64,000 bases of DNA, taken from NCBI GenBank assembly GCA_019022495.1, contig JAFEKR010000033.1, forward strand, positions 124,001 to 188,000. The letters run 5' to 3'. Within the stretch, counting starts at the first letter, position 1; each line of letters starts with the position of its first letter. Positions 42,956-55,003 of the stretch are shown piece after piece. Below the pieces are notes generated by a model. That model saw only the letters and a list, made by a program, of their open reading frames with translations. It made no database searches and was not told where the DNA came from. This DNA comes from Epichloe hybrida (lineage: Eukaryota; Ascomycota; Sordariomycetes; Hypocreales; Clavicipitaceae). A program made the position numbers and the translations under genes.

Positions 42956-43821
42956 CTAAGGACCGAAACCCAGCGCCCGAATCTCGATGCTTTCACGAGT
43001 CTCCGCGCCTGGTCGTTCCCGGGGATCCACGAAAGCTGTATGTGGAGCGCCTCCAGTAACGGTTAAGTTGTTCTTGATACAGTTGCTGTCGAAAATTCCA
43101 ATCACTAGCCGATCATTCCCAGTCATACCACTAAGATAGTACCAGCTCTGGGCTGGATTATGCTTAATGACATCTGTCTGCCCAAGATATCCATCTGGGA
43201 AGCGGCTCTCCACCTCGCCAAGTTCCTTCATATTAAGCGTCTTCGTAGACGCTAATGCAAAGCATAGAGGTGCATTCTCCAGAGGCTCCTTATTGAGGGG
43301 ACTCCAAATATTTACAATTCTCCACCGCCCTTTGAGAAGTTCGTCAGCCTCGTCAGCGACTGTCTCTCGGAGGCGTTCTTTGGCAGCCCAGCCTGTATGA
43401 TCGATATGAGCACGGGCGATGGGGTTTCCTGCGTCAGGACCACCAATCGTGCCCGCTCGGCGGAGCGTATGGTCAAAGATGGCGACGCGAGTAGCGCCAG
43501 GTATACTACTAAGAAGTAGTTATTCTACTTTAGGATAGTACTTCGCGCGGGTCAAGTCGTCGTTCTTAAACGTGCTTTCCGGGGGGTTAGTGGTAGATCG
43601 ATGATGACCTGAAAAGCATTGTGTTCAAGATTGAATTCACCTTCACGGCCATGAACATCTTGTAAGAGAGTATCGTGAGGGACTAACCGAAAGTTTCGTT
43701 GTGGGAGCCCTTTAGGTGGCGAAGCAACATAGTTGAATGGCCTAGATCCGTCCTCAGGATCTTCGTAAAAGTTAATTGGTATTACTACATCGCCATGAGG
43801 AGGAGACAAAGTGGTCGCCAT
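42956..43821 (-). pseudogene. AsaB/CmcJ-like (GA4-desaturase family) oxidoreductase, disrupted
   Basis: Starts at ATG 43819-43821 (MATTLSPP) with FNYVASPPKGLPQRNF. After a one-base slip in a C-run near 43580 the frame changes. It then shows TRVAIFDHTLRRAG, ARAHIDHTG, ELLKGRWRIVNIWSPLN, QTDVIKHNPAQSWYYLSGM and ETRESIEIRALGFG to the stop at 42956. An in-frame TAA lies near 43525. The family (AsaB, CmcJ, NvfI-like; related to 2OG-Fe(II) oxygenases) hydroxylates or desaturates secondary metabolites; the H-x-D of ARAHIDHTG is retained. Frameshift plus nonsense make it a pseudogene. Confidence 0.75.
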
Positions 43822-44591
43822 GATAGTATTGAAAGATATCTTAGGCTGGGGGACGATAGAATCACCGACTCGACGGTAGAAAACGATTTTGCTTGTGGCT
43901 GTAAGACTCGTGGCTCGCTATATGCCTTGACCTATATGATGTATCGATCAACCAAGCTCAAAAAGCGTGTTTGCGTACTAAAATAGAGCAAAGAATTAAA
44001 GCTTGTCTTGTTAGTTGCCCAATATATGATCACACTCATCATTGCAGCTCCAATAATGCAAGATGAACCCTGTGGCCATCCCACAGCAGATAGCACAGTT
44101 TGAAATCCGGTCTTAAACGGCTAGACCGATGCAATGAGTGGTAATGCAGTTTTTGTTTTTGGTGGGCAAGCTTGTGCCTCAGAAAGACGGGCGGGCAAAC
44201 GACACAGAATTGCTATCTTAGCAATGTAGTGTAGCAATTGCTGTGAATGCAAGCAGGTGGGGGTAAAGTGAGCTCAGTCTGGAACCAAATATGCATCATT
44301 CCATATCAAGCATTCTACAATGCAGATGTAATGATGTTCTTGAAGCCACTAACACCGCAAAAGTTCCTGAGTTGCCATGTCTACACCATGGTAATTTTGA
44401 CCATCGTTTTGGGAAAATTCATAGTAAAAGTGAGGGTACGGCTTTCTTTCCCTGGCTTAATCCTTTGCTCGACAACTCCGAATACCAAAAGCCAAAGCAT
44501 CTCAGGCATTACCGTCTTGTTTCGGGTCTTATTGTGTCCTTGAAACCTTCTGAACCATCTAGTCCAGCCGAATTTGAGTAAACAAGTGACG
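43822..44591. other. Intergenic
   Basis: No gene supported. Two overlapping ORFs of about 97 codons near 44250-44580 lack recognisable features. Confidence 0.35.
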
Positions 44592-45998
44592 ATGCCTACT
44601 CCTTGTGTGAAGGATCATTTGGAAGTATTGGACCCCATGATGAGGCAAATTTGCTCAATAGCGGGAACTCCGGGTCTCGCGCTGCGTGTGTCTCACCACG
44701 GCGAGATCATTCATGAAGCCAATTTTCGCTTGGCAGATGTAGAGAGGGTCATAAGCAGACTACATCTAACACCATCTATCAGATTGGTTCTTTAGCCAAG
44801 TCACTGACAGCTTCAGCGGTTGGTATCCTCGTCGACGAAGGGAAACTGAAATGGACATCCCTCATCAAGGATGTGTTACCGGGCTTTCGAACCCGTAGCG
44901 ATACTGTTACGAAACATCTTACTGTTGTTGATCTACTCTCACATCGGACTGGTCTTTCCAAGTCTAACTTCTGGTGGCAAGGAGCCGAAGGCACTCTACT
45001 TTTGAAGAAGTCAGAACTGATGCGCTTCTATCAAGAACTCGAGCCGACTGGTGCGTTCCACGCTGATTGGGCATACAGTAACTGGGGTTATGCCATAGTC
45101 GGAGAGATCATTGAGACAGTCCGCGGTTTGAGCTATGCAGATTTTCTCCAACGGAGAATCTTCCGTCCTTTGGGAATGGACAGTACAAGCTGCAGTCCCG
45201 TTAATACAGGCAATCCTGACTTGGCAAAGCCATATGCCGCAATGGATGATGCATCTCCTCAACTTGTGGCTTTTCCCGGCGCGAACAATGATACAATCAT
45301 GGCCCCGGCGATGGGACGAACTAGCACCGCAAATGATCTTTCGAAGTATGCTACGGCCCACCTGCAGTCTTACCAATATGAGACAACTGGTAAGGGAAGT
45401 GGTCTTCCAGTGATTCGCAATGCAGTCATGCAACTCACTGGGCATATGTTTACGGCTCGCTCCATGTTGGAAAAGTCTTATGCCTTTGGTTTTTATCGCA
45501 ATCACCATCGTCGTCCATTGTCCGAGCACAAACCATATATCCGCATGTCCCTGCCCCGACTTCCTCACATGACAAGAGGCAGATTTGCTGCCAAGCACGA
45601 TCCTTGGCATGGGACCTAACGCAAGTTACGTGGAGCAGATGCCAACTCTCATTCCAAAAGATGCGAGCATAGGGCCAGTGTTGGCTCATGGAGGTAATTT
45701 GGCTGGGTATAGCATCGCCATGGCTCTACTTCCGAAAATAAACAGCAGCGTGGTTGTATGCACAAACTCATTCGCCCTCGGCTACGTATCCGGATGGGCC
45801 ACCCTGGCAGTTCTGGAGGTTCTCATCGACACTCCACTTCCATCTGACTATGTACAGTTGGCTACTGAAGCGGCGACGTCTAGTGTCGATGATGTTCGAA
45901 AGCTCAGAGCAGCTTTGCAGAGACAGAAGCCTTCTTCGTCTAGACCCCACAAGCCTCTCGATCATTATGTTGGTCGCTATACCTGTCCGGTCCTCTAG
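44592..45998 (+). pseudogene. Class C beta-lactamase/transpeptidase-like serine hydrolase, twice frameshifted
   Basis: The first ATG of the frame is at 44592. The frame slips near 44745, after which the catalytic motif SxxK appears in YQIGSLAKSLTAS, followed by DLLSHRTGL and the YxN motif in WAYSNWGYAIVGEI. A second slip between about 45490 and 45590 is followed by the third-motif region AHGGNLAGYSI. The tail ends at TAG 45996-45998. Fungal members are serine esterases or hydrolases, some in polyketide clusters, and not true antibiotic-resistance enzymes. All active-site motifs survive but lie in three frames. Confidence 0.75.
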
Positions 45999-47324
45999 GA
46001 TTGGTTTCTAGACGTGAGAAAAGAGCAGTCTGGTAATCAACTAGAAGTCGCTTTTATGGGTCTCGATAGCCAAGCTTGGGCAATGGAACATTACCATGAT
46101 GATACATTTTTTTGTGGCTGGTAGATCGAGAGGAGCAAGTTCGTAGGGGTCGGATGACTACGTTTTTGGTAGCCGACCATTTCAAGCTTGTCTTCCAGGC
46201 GAACCATAACGGCGATGTAGACAGCTTGTGTTGGGCGCATGAGGCTGGGGTCTCCTTACAAGAGCAGCGTTTTATAAGAGCACCGTAGTACACCCGTGTA
46301 GTTTTTTTTTCAGTCAACAAACGGCAGATATTTCGGCGTTGGACAATTTACTTTGTAGTGCGACCTCTTCATTGATTGCTAGTCGCGATGCAAGCTTCTA
46401 TAATTGGTCCGTCTTTAACATCGTGATTGGCGTATTAGTGTTGTTGCTACCAACTGGAGTTATCCACGATTAACGAAGTTATCAGCTGCGTGTGTGGGTT
46501 TACAGGAACAAGAAGATTTGGGGAACATGGCGAGATTCGTGAATTAGAGACTGTCCCCAATGAGAGACAAGTAAAATCGATGTGTGGATTACAATCGAAC
46601 CGGGAGACCCATCAACGAGAGCTGTTACTGTCAGAGCCACCTCCCTTGTTACACGATAGTCTCTGCGCTTAACCGCTAAGACGCAAGGTCCTAGAGCCCT
46701 AGTCTCTTTCTAGCACCTTCGTAAATATATATAGTATATCTTATATAGGTGTATTACACCCCTTATATAGTATAAGTACTTAGTTATTTAAGTAGCTGTC
46801 TAGCTGTCCGCACCCTCTTATAGGGTTAGGCAACTCAATCCATGCCCTTATTTCGAACCCTAGCATCGCGGTCCAACAGTTACTGATGCACTCGGGGCCT
46901 CATTCGATTGAACCAAGACCCGCATTCAACAAGCTGCCTGGCGACGCGGGGCTTGCAGTGGATTCCGTTCAAAAACTGGCGCGAGGTAGATCAGATCCTT
47001 GTTGCAGCTGCACAGTAGACTGCCAAATGCGAAGATTTAATGCACGTAGCCGTCACAATCACATCATTCGGATCTACTGCATATGCGTGGATTTGTTGCT
47101 TCACAAGGCGGTACAATCTCCTTAAAATAGGCCAGTAGGCAGGCCAGTCCACCGAAGTGCGACACGCTTCTTCAACCATTCCTATGTGTTTTACAACGCT
47201 GACTGACGTTGTCTCCCTTCTATCCGCGCGGTACAGAAACGTAAGGGCGATGCTGATGCATACTGATCTCGATATCCAACTTCGCCCATAGTTGAATCAT
47301 CGCTCTCCGTTACTACACAGCGCG
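45999..47324. other. Intergenic, AT-rich near 46710-46800
   Basis: No gene supported. Around 46720-46790 the sequence is TATA-rich (TATATATAGTATATC). Confidence 0.45.
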
Positions 47325-48107
47325 ATGGCACAAGAGTCAACGATCGAATTGCCGGAACATATACGCCATAACGAAGTCATTGGTGCGGGCCTCTCCGCCT
47401 GGGTGCATCGACTTGATGCTGCAGTCAAATCTTATCCCTCCAATGGAGCAAGCGAAAGAGCCACAGAGATTGCAGTCTACAGACGACTCGGAGTTGAGAG
47501 TACCTGGCACAAGGGGATTCTACAATTCTACGGCATTTTGGATGACGTGAGTATCGTCCTCCAATTTGCACATCATGGGTCTATTCGGAACTACCTCAAT
47601 CCGAGGTCACAGCGCTCATACGTTTCTCTTTCAACAAAGCTGCGATGGGCGGAACAGGTGGCTAGCGCCATCGCCTTCCTCCACTCGAAGAACATATTCC
47701 ATTGCGACATTTCCTGCAACAATGTGTTCCTTGACAAGGATTTAAATGCTGTCGTAGGCGATTTCGCGGGCTCGTCGATTGACGGGAAAGAATTCTTCTC
47801 CTGGTACGAGATCAGTCATTGTCCTCCCGATATTACGATCCCGTCAACAAAGACTGAGATATTCGCTCTTGGCTCTACTTTATACGAACTACTATGTGAA
47901 GAGAAACCTTTCGAGGGTTTGCTTGAACATCAGATCGAAGACGCTCTCAGGCGCGGTCAATATCCAAGCATGAAAGCCCTCCCAGCATTGAAAATTCCCA
48001 TCTCCAAGTGTTGGCGCCAGCAATACGGAGGCGTTGACGAGCTACTTGAAGACATCCAAAGAGAAGGTAAGAAAGAATCAGCAAATCAGTCATGCCCAGA
48101 GAACTGA
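47325..48107 (+). CDS. Small atypical protein kinase (HCD/DFA variant)
   Basis: ORF of 260 residues from ATG 47325. A glycine-rich loop (VIGAGLSAWVHRL) and a lysine in DAAVKSY occur near residues 18-36. The catalytic loop reads FHCDISCNNVFLD near 125-137, so the HRD arginine is Cys but Asp and Asn are kept. The Mg loop is VGDFAGSS instead of DFG-S, and the C-lobe has EIFALGSTLYELL. This is a common layout of small fungal kinase-like proteins. The last codons overlap a GTAAGA donor at 48067, so the true C-terminus may be spliced past 48107. A second, different kinase follows in tandem. Activity is plausible because Lys, Asp and Asn are present. Confidence 0.75.
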   Translation: MAQESTIELPEHIRHNEVIGAGLSAWVHRLDAAVKSYPSNGASERATEIAVYRRLGVESTWHKGILQFYGILDDVSIVLQFAHHGSIRNYLNPRSQRSYVSLSTKLRWAEQVASAIAFLHSKNIFHCDISCNNVFLDKDLNAVVGDFAGSSIDGKEFFSWYEISHCPPDITIPSTKTEIFALGSTLYELLCEEKPFEGLLEHQIEDALRRGQYPSMKALPALKIPISKCWRQQYGGVDELLEDIQREGKKESANQSCPEN

Positions 48108-48461
48108 TTTTCCTACTCGTAGCAGCATCTGTTCTACCTCCATCGGCCCATCGGTGGCATGCTCCTCTGGTGTGCTACTCCATCGCAGCTTTACTGCCTT
48201 TCATTTGGTGGGTGCGGCCTGCCAAACTACTGTTCAAATGTTGGCATGGGCTTCGTGTTGGAGGTTGAAGGGACTTACTGTAAGGGGCAGGGGTCTTTGG
48301 GGCGACTTGTGGAGCCTAAGGGGACGGCCCGTCAACCGAGGCGAGCAAATTGTTGTTCGATGTATAAAAAGGCATCGGACCCCGCTCCGATACTTCAGCT
48401 GTCTTCAAATATTGCGTCAATCACCGCTATAACCTCCTTACTGCCTCTGGGCTTCGGTGGG

Positions 48462-49382
48462 ATGGCGAGCAAGAAAATCATCGGGCGATTGCCACCTCGA
48501 GTCTCGAAACTGCGATTCCTCTCGTTAGGGGCTGCGGGATGGGTTTATCAGATCACTGATGAGATGGCGCTCAAATACGCCAGAGATTCGAAATCGGACG
48601 ATTGGTTGCGCGAGCATGCGATATACGACATACTGGAAACCTCCACGCCCTGCCCATATGTGATCCAAAGCTTCCTCCGCACACCTGAAGCCAACTTTCT
48701 TCCATATCTATCTGGTGGTAATTTAGACGGACGGTTACGCCGCAACCAAACCCGAGAAGGAAACACAGTCACGGCTGTGCTACGAAGAGAAGACCGCCGA
48801 CTTGCTGAACGTTGGACTGCCGAGCTAAGTGCTGCTGTTGCGTGGCTTGAATCCTTGAATCTGGCCCACGGCGACCTACGGCCAACGAATGTCCTTGTTG
48901 ACGCAGACGACCACCTCAAGTTGACAGACTTCGGCTCCGCGAAACCAATCGGAAGCGTCTCGTACGGCAGTGCTCCCCCTTGGGCGCGCCTGCGACCCGA
49001 ATCGGGACATGGGGGGTTTGGCACCTACGGGCCGGAGACAGAGCAGTTTGCGATTGGATCAATGGTATACTATATCACCCGAGGTTTCGAGCCGTATGGT
49101 GATCCCGAGCAAAGCCAGGGTGACGTTGTTGACCTTTTGAAACGAAAAGTTTTCCCCGTTCTAGCAGAAAACGATGTGCTGGATCAACTGATCGGTAGAT
49201 GCTGGATGGGATTGTTTCCATCTGTCGGCGCTCTGCACCAGGATACGAAGAAACTTGCGGGCGCCGAGGAGGTAGGTACTGCGACTGCTTTAAGCGAGGA
49301 CTATTGCGGTTTGATGCGGGAGAAGAGTATCACACTTCTAAAATCCGGTCTGCTAGACTGGGGTCCAAAGGAAAAAGCCTAA
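48462..49382 (+). CDS. Small protein kinase-like protein (HGDLRPTN type)
   Basis: ORF of 306 residues from ATG 48462; the frame is open upstream to 48159, so an earlier start or an upstream exon is possible. The N-lobe has LSLGAAGWVYQI and the lysine of MALKYA. The catalytic loop is AHGDLRPTNVLVD (HGD for HRD, with Asn kept), the Mg loop is LTDFGSAKPIG, and the C-lobe has PETEQFAIGSMVYYITRG. It has all three key catalytic residues. Fungal genomes often carry expanded sets of such kinases with no assigned pathway. It lies 354 nt after the preceding kinase on the same strand, but the two are only distantly alike. Confidence 0.78.
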   Translation: MASKKIIGRLPPRVSKLRFLSLGAAGWVYQITDEMALKYARDSKSDDWLREHAIYDILETSTPCPYVIQSFLRTPEANFLPYLSGGNLDGRLRRNQTREGNTVTAVLRREDRRLAERWTAELSAAVAWLESLNLAHGDLRPTNVLVDADDHLKLTDFGSAKPIGSVSYGSAPPWARLRPESGHGGFGTYGPETEQFAIGSMVYYITRGFEPYGDPEQSQGDVVDLLKRKVFPVLAENDVLDQLIGRCWMGLFPSVGALHQDTKKLAGAEEVGTATALSEDYCGLMREKSITLLKSGLLDWGPKEKA

Positions 49383-50934
49383 TATCAGAATCACAGTACT
49401 TGTAGGTAATAGCTATAAAAGAGTTCACAGATACGGACTACTGCGTGAAAACCACAGAGAATGGGCAACAGCTTGGATAAGACATTTTGAGGGCAACAAC
49501 TGCCACGTTCATCGAATTGCAACGGGATTGACTATCTTCGAGGTTTCAGTGTAGGTGCCAAGTGAATGAAACGAACAAGGCAGAGTGAGGTGGAAAGAGA
49601 TGAATTCTGAACCTTGCATTTCAACCTTGGATTTGTTCAACTGCGACATCTACCTTCAATTTCTACGCATTTGATCATTTCTCGCTAGAACGGCTGCTGT
49701 GTGAGACCTGGACCGATCGTGCTAGCCAAAGAGCCGCTGACCTCGCTCACATTAGCGCAGCGACGGGACCAAGTATTTTCATGCGATTATGAGGAGCTCC
49801 GCTCAGCAAGCGCCGAAGCTGAAGCTATTTCTGAGGGAATGATTGGAAGCGCGCGTGATATCGACACAACGCCGCTGCCGGTGCAGAGTATGTTTGCTCC
49901 AGAGCTGATGTGCCCTTCCAGTAGCTTGCGCCCTGCCAGAAGAAAGGAAAGATAGTTCCTAAAGGTCAGATTTTCGGAACGCCATGTTTCCAAATTTTCT
50001 GCCCTATACTTGGTTGGTATGTGAGACCCGATTTCTATTTCAGAAGAAGTGTTTTAACACGCGAAGAGGCGGCTCAAAGTGTGGCATGAAGTTCCGATAA
50101 TATGCTCAGGGCTTGGCCGTAGATGGAATGCGACGGGATGTGCCAGCAAGCCAGCAGTCCTTACTTTCAAATTGGGACATGGCGTCTTCGAAGGTGTCTG
50201 TATTCGAGCAAAAGCATAGACTAGCGGCGTGATCCGTAGAGGGTTTGGACCAAGTTCATGTCGAGATGCCCGAATTGGACAGCAGGGCGATGGTTTCGTT
50301 CCATGCGCAAAGGTAGTGAATGTGTGGGTGTGTGGACTTGGCCTTGCTAGAGAGCTAGAGAGAATAAAGCACTATTGTTATTACTCCGTACTCCGTACAA
50401 CCTTGTCGTGATGCTCCTTCCCTTTCCCTTTCGGATAAGCCCGCCCCGCCCTCCCACGCTCGTTGGGCCAAGTCGCCCAGTCGCCCCAGTCGCGTGTGCT
50501 GTACTCCGTACATACATACATAATTAGTAAGTGGGAGGCGCGTCTTTTGGTGCTTGACATCGCGTTGGGCCCACAAACACTTTGAACATTCCTGCGTGAC
50601 CGGCCATATGCTCATATGCTCATGTGCTCATGTGCTGCATGTCCATTCGTATACTTCGATAACAACTCTTCCAGGCATTATTTACGCGGCCCAGCACTAC
50701 AGAATCGTGCTGCCTTTCCTTTCTACGACTGAACATATACATGTATCCCACCATCGCTGCCACCGTCGTCGTCTTTGGTAGAGCCGCCCACCCTGGGCAA
50801 CCAACGCCTATTCCGAGGCGCGCGTCCTGATACTCTCGACGACATCATCGCCATCGACCTCGACTTTACTTCACTTCAAGCTCCATGAATCGACAAGCGC
50901 TCCGACATTCTTCTCTTCATAGACCCTTGCAGCC
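49383..50934. other. Gene-free stretch
   Basis: No supported gene. A few ORFs of up to 86 codons on both strands lack domains. The last 400 bp are probably the CDC45 promoter and 5' UTR. Confidence 0.45.
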
Positions 50935-53624
50935 ATGTATCTGCCACGCTCGCTGATATCGAAGCTATACACGCACCTTCAGAGCACTTGCCATCCTCTG
51001 TCACCGCCTGTCCTGATTCTTGTCGCCCTAGAACCTGATGCTCTCTGTGGGTGCCGGATTCTCACCCGCCTGCTCAAGCATGACTACATTCCGCACAAAA
51101 TACAGCCTGTTGCTGGATACACCGACCTCGAAAAGGCTGGGAAGGAGCTCGTTGTTCCCATGATGGAGAGTCAAGGCGGCAGCGGAGGCGTCGTAGTATG
51201 CCTGGGTGTTGGCGGCATGGTAGACCTAGGACCACTCTTGGGACTCGAGCCTGAAGGTGAGGAGTCAGCGTACAATGGCGTTGAGGTCTGGGTCATCGAC
51301 GCTCACCGGCCTTGGAACCTTGGCAACGTATTTGGTGGTTTCCCTTTGGAAGGGTCTTCGGAAGCAAGCAATTCGTACCAATCACGCACTCCGGTCGGTA
51401 TTTCCGGTGGCCAAATTGGTCGCGCCTACAAGTCTGGCAGAGGAGGCATCGTGGCATTTGACGATGGTGATATTGAAGAACAACTCGAGAAGGAACGCGA
51501 CGCGTACATGACATTGGTGGATATGCCAGATATTGATGAAGAGCAGGACGATTTGGGAATATTAGGGGATGAGGAAGACGATGACTCATTCGAATCCGCG
51601 CCATCTCGCGCTGGTCAAAAACGAAAAAGCTGGTCAGATGACCACGAGGACGATTCGAGCGATGATGAGCATCGGCCACATCAAAGACGCCGAAGCAACT
51701 CTGTAAGAACCAAGCGTTGATCACTATGTGACCAAGCTAACGTCGCAATCAGTCAAGTCCTATTGATTCCCCTAGAAGACCTACACATAGAGGACTCGTA
51801 TCCCTGCGAGGCCCCAATACTGGTCTTTCCAGTGACCCAATCGAGCCCCCATCAGCCGCACAGGAACCTCCGACTCCATCGGCGAGGACTCTGCGACGGC
51901 GACTTTTACAATTACGCCAAGAGAAAGAATCTGTCTTGCACAAGTATTACAAGATGGGCTCTTCATTCGCAGAACCGATTTCCTCCATGATGTATTCCCT
52001 GGCTTCTGAACTCGGCAGAGAAGACAATGACGTCCTCTGGCTGACTATTGTTGGAGTCACATCCATGGAGCTCTACGGGCGTTCATCAGCAGGTGTGGCA
52101 GCGCCTGTCCGAGCCAATGATACTAGCAGACCGTCAGGCTGGATGGGCGTCCGCGGATCAAGGCTGCGACAACTATTGCGTGACGAAGTGCGGCGCCTCA
52201 ATCCGCCTGAAATTACCAATGGCCGCGTCGCCCAAGAAAACACCGGTGTCATTCCCACTACGGCTAGAAACCCAGAGGATACCAGCATCAGGCTGTCTCC
52301 TGAGCCTAAGTTCCTGTTGATCCGACACTGGAGCTTGTATGACAGCATGCTACACTCGCCGTATCTGTTCTCGCGGCTCAAAACCTGGAGTGAGACGGGG
52401 ATCAAGCGACTTCACAAGCTGCTAGCCAAGATGGGCGTGAGCTTGGCGCAATGCAAGCAAAGCTACACTCACATGGACATGATGCTCAAGCGCGAGCTCA
52501 GAGCCAAACTCCTCAAATACGGTTCACTATACAATTTTGACGAGATGGTCCCGGCCGTAGATACAGATGACAAGGACCGGGCTGGCGCAAAGGATGGCTG
52601 GGGTTTTGTGCGAAGCTGGGGTTGGCGAGCGACACTGAGCGCTCAAGATGTTGGGGTCGTGATTGGCGCTTTACTCGAGGTCGGTAAGCATGTTCACACA
52701 ACTGATGCGCCGATGGCGACCAGTCAGCTAGCTCGGGAAGTCGAAGAGGACATCGAATTCGGTGTCCAAACCGAGGAATGGGTCAGTCGTTTCTGGGAAG
52801 CCTACGACGCGTTAGAAAAGTATGTTCAACCTGCTGTTGAAGCAAATGTGGCTTGACTAATTTCTCAACTCTTTTTTCTTCGCAGCATCGACTGTCTCAA
52901 AGCCGGCTTGCCTACAGCACAATTTCTGCATCGAGCCATCTACCGCACAGGCACTTCACTCATCAACAAGAAACAAATCAAACACCTACGGGCATTCCGA
53001 ATGTGTGTTGTCAAAGACGGGCCAGACGTTGGACTCTTCACTCATCCTGCTGCTCTCACAAAGCTCTCTCTATGGATTGGAGAAGCACTTTCTGAACAAG
53101 AACGAGATTCTCATGGCAAGCTCTCTCATGGTGGCCGTGGCACGCCGCTCGTGGTAGCCAGCCTGAACGAGAAACGTGGCGTCTACGTTGTCGTTGGCAC
53201 GGGAGGTGGTGGTGGACCGGACACGACATTTCTCAATCGGGAGGCGGCAAAACGGCGGAAGGCGGAGAGGGAGGCCAAAGCGAAAGATAAGGAGGCTGCA
53301 CGACTGGCCAAAGAAAAAATCAAAAGAGAAAAGCGTGCGGCGAAGCGCGCAGCCGGTCAAGAGGTTGAAGACGACGATGAAGTCGAAACCGAGTCAGAGG
53401 GCTCGGACTCGGACTCGGACTCGGATGAAGTGTCGGATGACGAGGGCGCTGAACCTGACAAGGGATATGGGCTGAACAAGTTCGGCAGCGCTTTCCAGGA
53501 AGTCGTCTCCGAGACGAATGCCAGGGTACGAATCGACAGTTTTGAGCATTGCGTTGTCGAGGTCAAGAAGGAGGACTTGGGAGGCTTTCTGGAGAGCTTG
53601 AGCATGAAGGCCGTGGTGGGATAG
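50935..53624 (+). CDS. cdc45: DNA replication initiation protein CDC45
   Basis: Three exons: 50935-51702, 51753-52819 and 52886-53624, 857 residues. The 50-nt and 66-nt GT-AG introns have branch points GCTAAC and GACTAAT. The N-terminus (MYLPRSLISKLYTHLQ, PDALCGCRILTRLLKHDYIP) is the degenerate DHH phosphoesterase-like fold of Cdc45. An acidic, Ser-rich loop covers about residues 195-260. The middle includes DNDVLWLTIVGVTSMEL and FLLIRHWSLYDSML. The C-terminus holds TAQFLHRAIYRTG and IDSFEHCVVEVKKEDL, with a KREK-rich insertion before it. Cdc45 forms the CMG helicase with Mcm2-7 and GINS and is essential for origin firing and fork progression. Confidence 0.95.
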
Positions 53625-55003
53625 GGAAGAGTCGCAGCGGGTGTGACGTGTCTTGCGCAGCGTATCTTTTTTTTCATTCGGGATCATGATGACCATTTTG
53701 CAAGGGAGTGTAGGTACCGCGGTTCGATATGCATGGGACTGTATTTTTCGTCCCCTCTTTTTAATTTCTTGTCTAGGCATGGGCGGGCATTACTACAATT
53801 AGGTATTGAATCAAGGCATGATTGTCAAGACAGAATGGAGTGTATGTGTAGGACGGATGAGTGTAGTCCGTATGTAGTTCCTTGCTCTGCAGAGCACAGG
53901 AAGGAGAGAAAGACGTCTCCGCTGACCGCCTCGACGCGCCTCGACGTGAGATGCATCGCTCTCGTCTGAGACATCCGCATTTAGCCGCGACAACATGATC
54001 GATGGCCACTTGGATCTGAAACCTGCTTGCAACAAGGGCGAAGGGCAACGCCATCAAAGCGGAGTGGTGCGCCACATGTCGACGGCCCGGAGGAATTGGT
54101 TTGATTGGTGGTCGACGGGGCCGGGGCTGCTTGGGGCTTGGGGCTTGGGGCTTGGGCTTGGGCTTGGCTCTCTTCTTTCTGCTCACTTGCGAGATTCGGC
54201 TTCCGGGGGATGAGTGTTGAATTTGGGCTTGGCTTTGTCCGTGCATACATACGTGTGCAGGCATGGCCCGCTTCTCCACACAGATGATGGAGGCGGAGCA
54301 CGGCGACAAACTTGTCGGTTTTGTGTTGAAGCTGCGTCTGTGAAATAATCCGTACGGACGTACATAATCGCGTATCTGCGTCCCTTGCAGGCACATTCCA
54401 GCCAATTCCAGCCGCCGAGCCGAGCCCACTGGCAGCAACCGAATCCCACGTTTTAGCCGGTGCTGTGCCAGGGCACTGATCCACTATCCATTATCCATAC
54501 GCGCGCACCACCTGGCTAAAGTCAAGTCGAGCCATGTCTGCCGAGTCTCTCTGTCACCAGCCTTCTCCATCTCATCTCTCATCATCCATCAGCCTTGTGC
54601 TCAATCGTCCAACCTCGACCCAATCTATTCTCTCTGCCATTGTTTCTGTTTTCGAAGCGGGCCACGACACACGACGCATGACACACGCATTCTCCCCCTC
54701 CATACTTAATTACGCCCGCAGCCCCTCATCCTGCCGACGACGTTATCTATCCATCCATCATTCCATCGTCGTTCCCCCGCCGCGCACGCCGCCCTGTTCT
54801 GATTCCCCAAGCGTCCAACACCGCCGACCAACGCCATTGACTTGGCGCGTGCCAGTGCAGGGAACATATCGTCCATCATCTGTCTGCCTTGATAGAGCCA
54901 GACTTCACGCTGGTCTGTCTCAACTGCCGCGCCCCCATCTCGTCTGCGCGGAATACCATCGACCGGGATAAAATACGCCACCAATTCACCGCACGGGAGA
55001 AAG
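53625..55003. other. Intergenic with GC-rich simple repeats
   Basis: No supported gene. GGGGCTT/GGGCTT repeats lie at about 54124-54172. The right part (54530-55003) is pyrimidine-rich and probably the promoter and 5' UTR of the NCS-1 gene. Confidence 0.5.
54124..54172. repeat. GGGGCTT/GGGCTT tandem repeat
   Basis: Alternating GCTTGGG units in G-rich sequence, about seven copies. Short simple repeat. Confidence 0.75.

Noticed and set aside
46585..46700. Minus-strand segment with A-box-like and B-box-like motifs (tRNA or SINE relic)
   Set aside because: TTAGCGGTTAAG and GGTTCGATT are present about 85 nt apart, but the T-stem and anticodon stem do not form. Evidence is too weak for a tRNA or SINE call.
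49701..49955. 84-codon plus-strand ORF
   Set aside because: No domain, no splice context, and an antisense ORF of similar size overlaps it.
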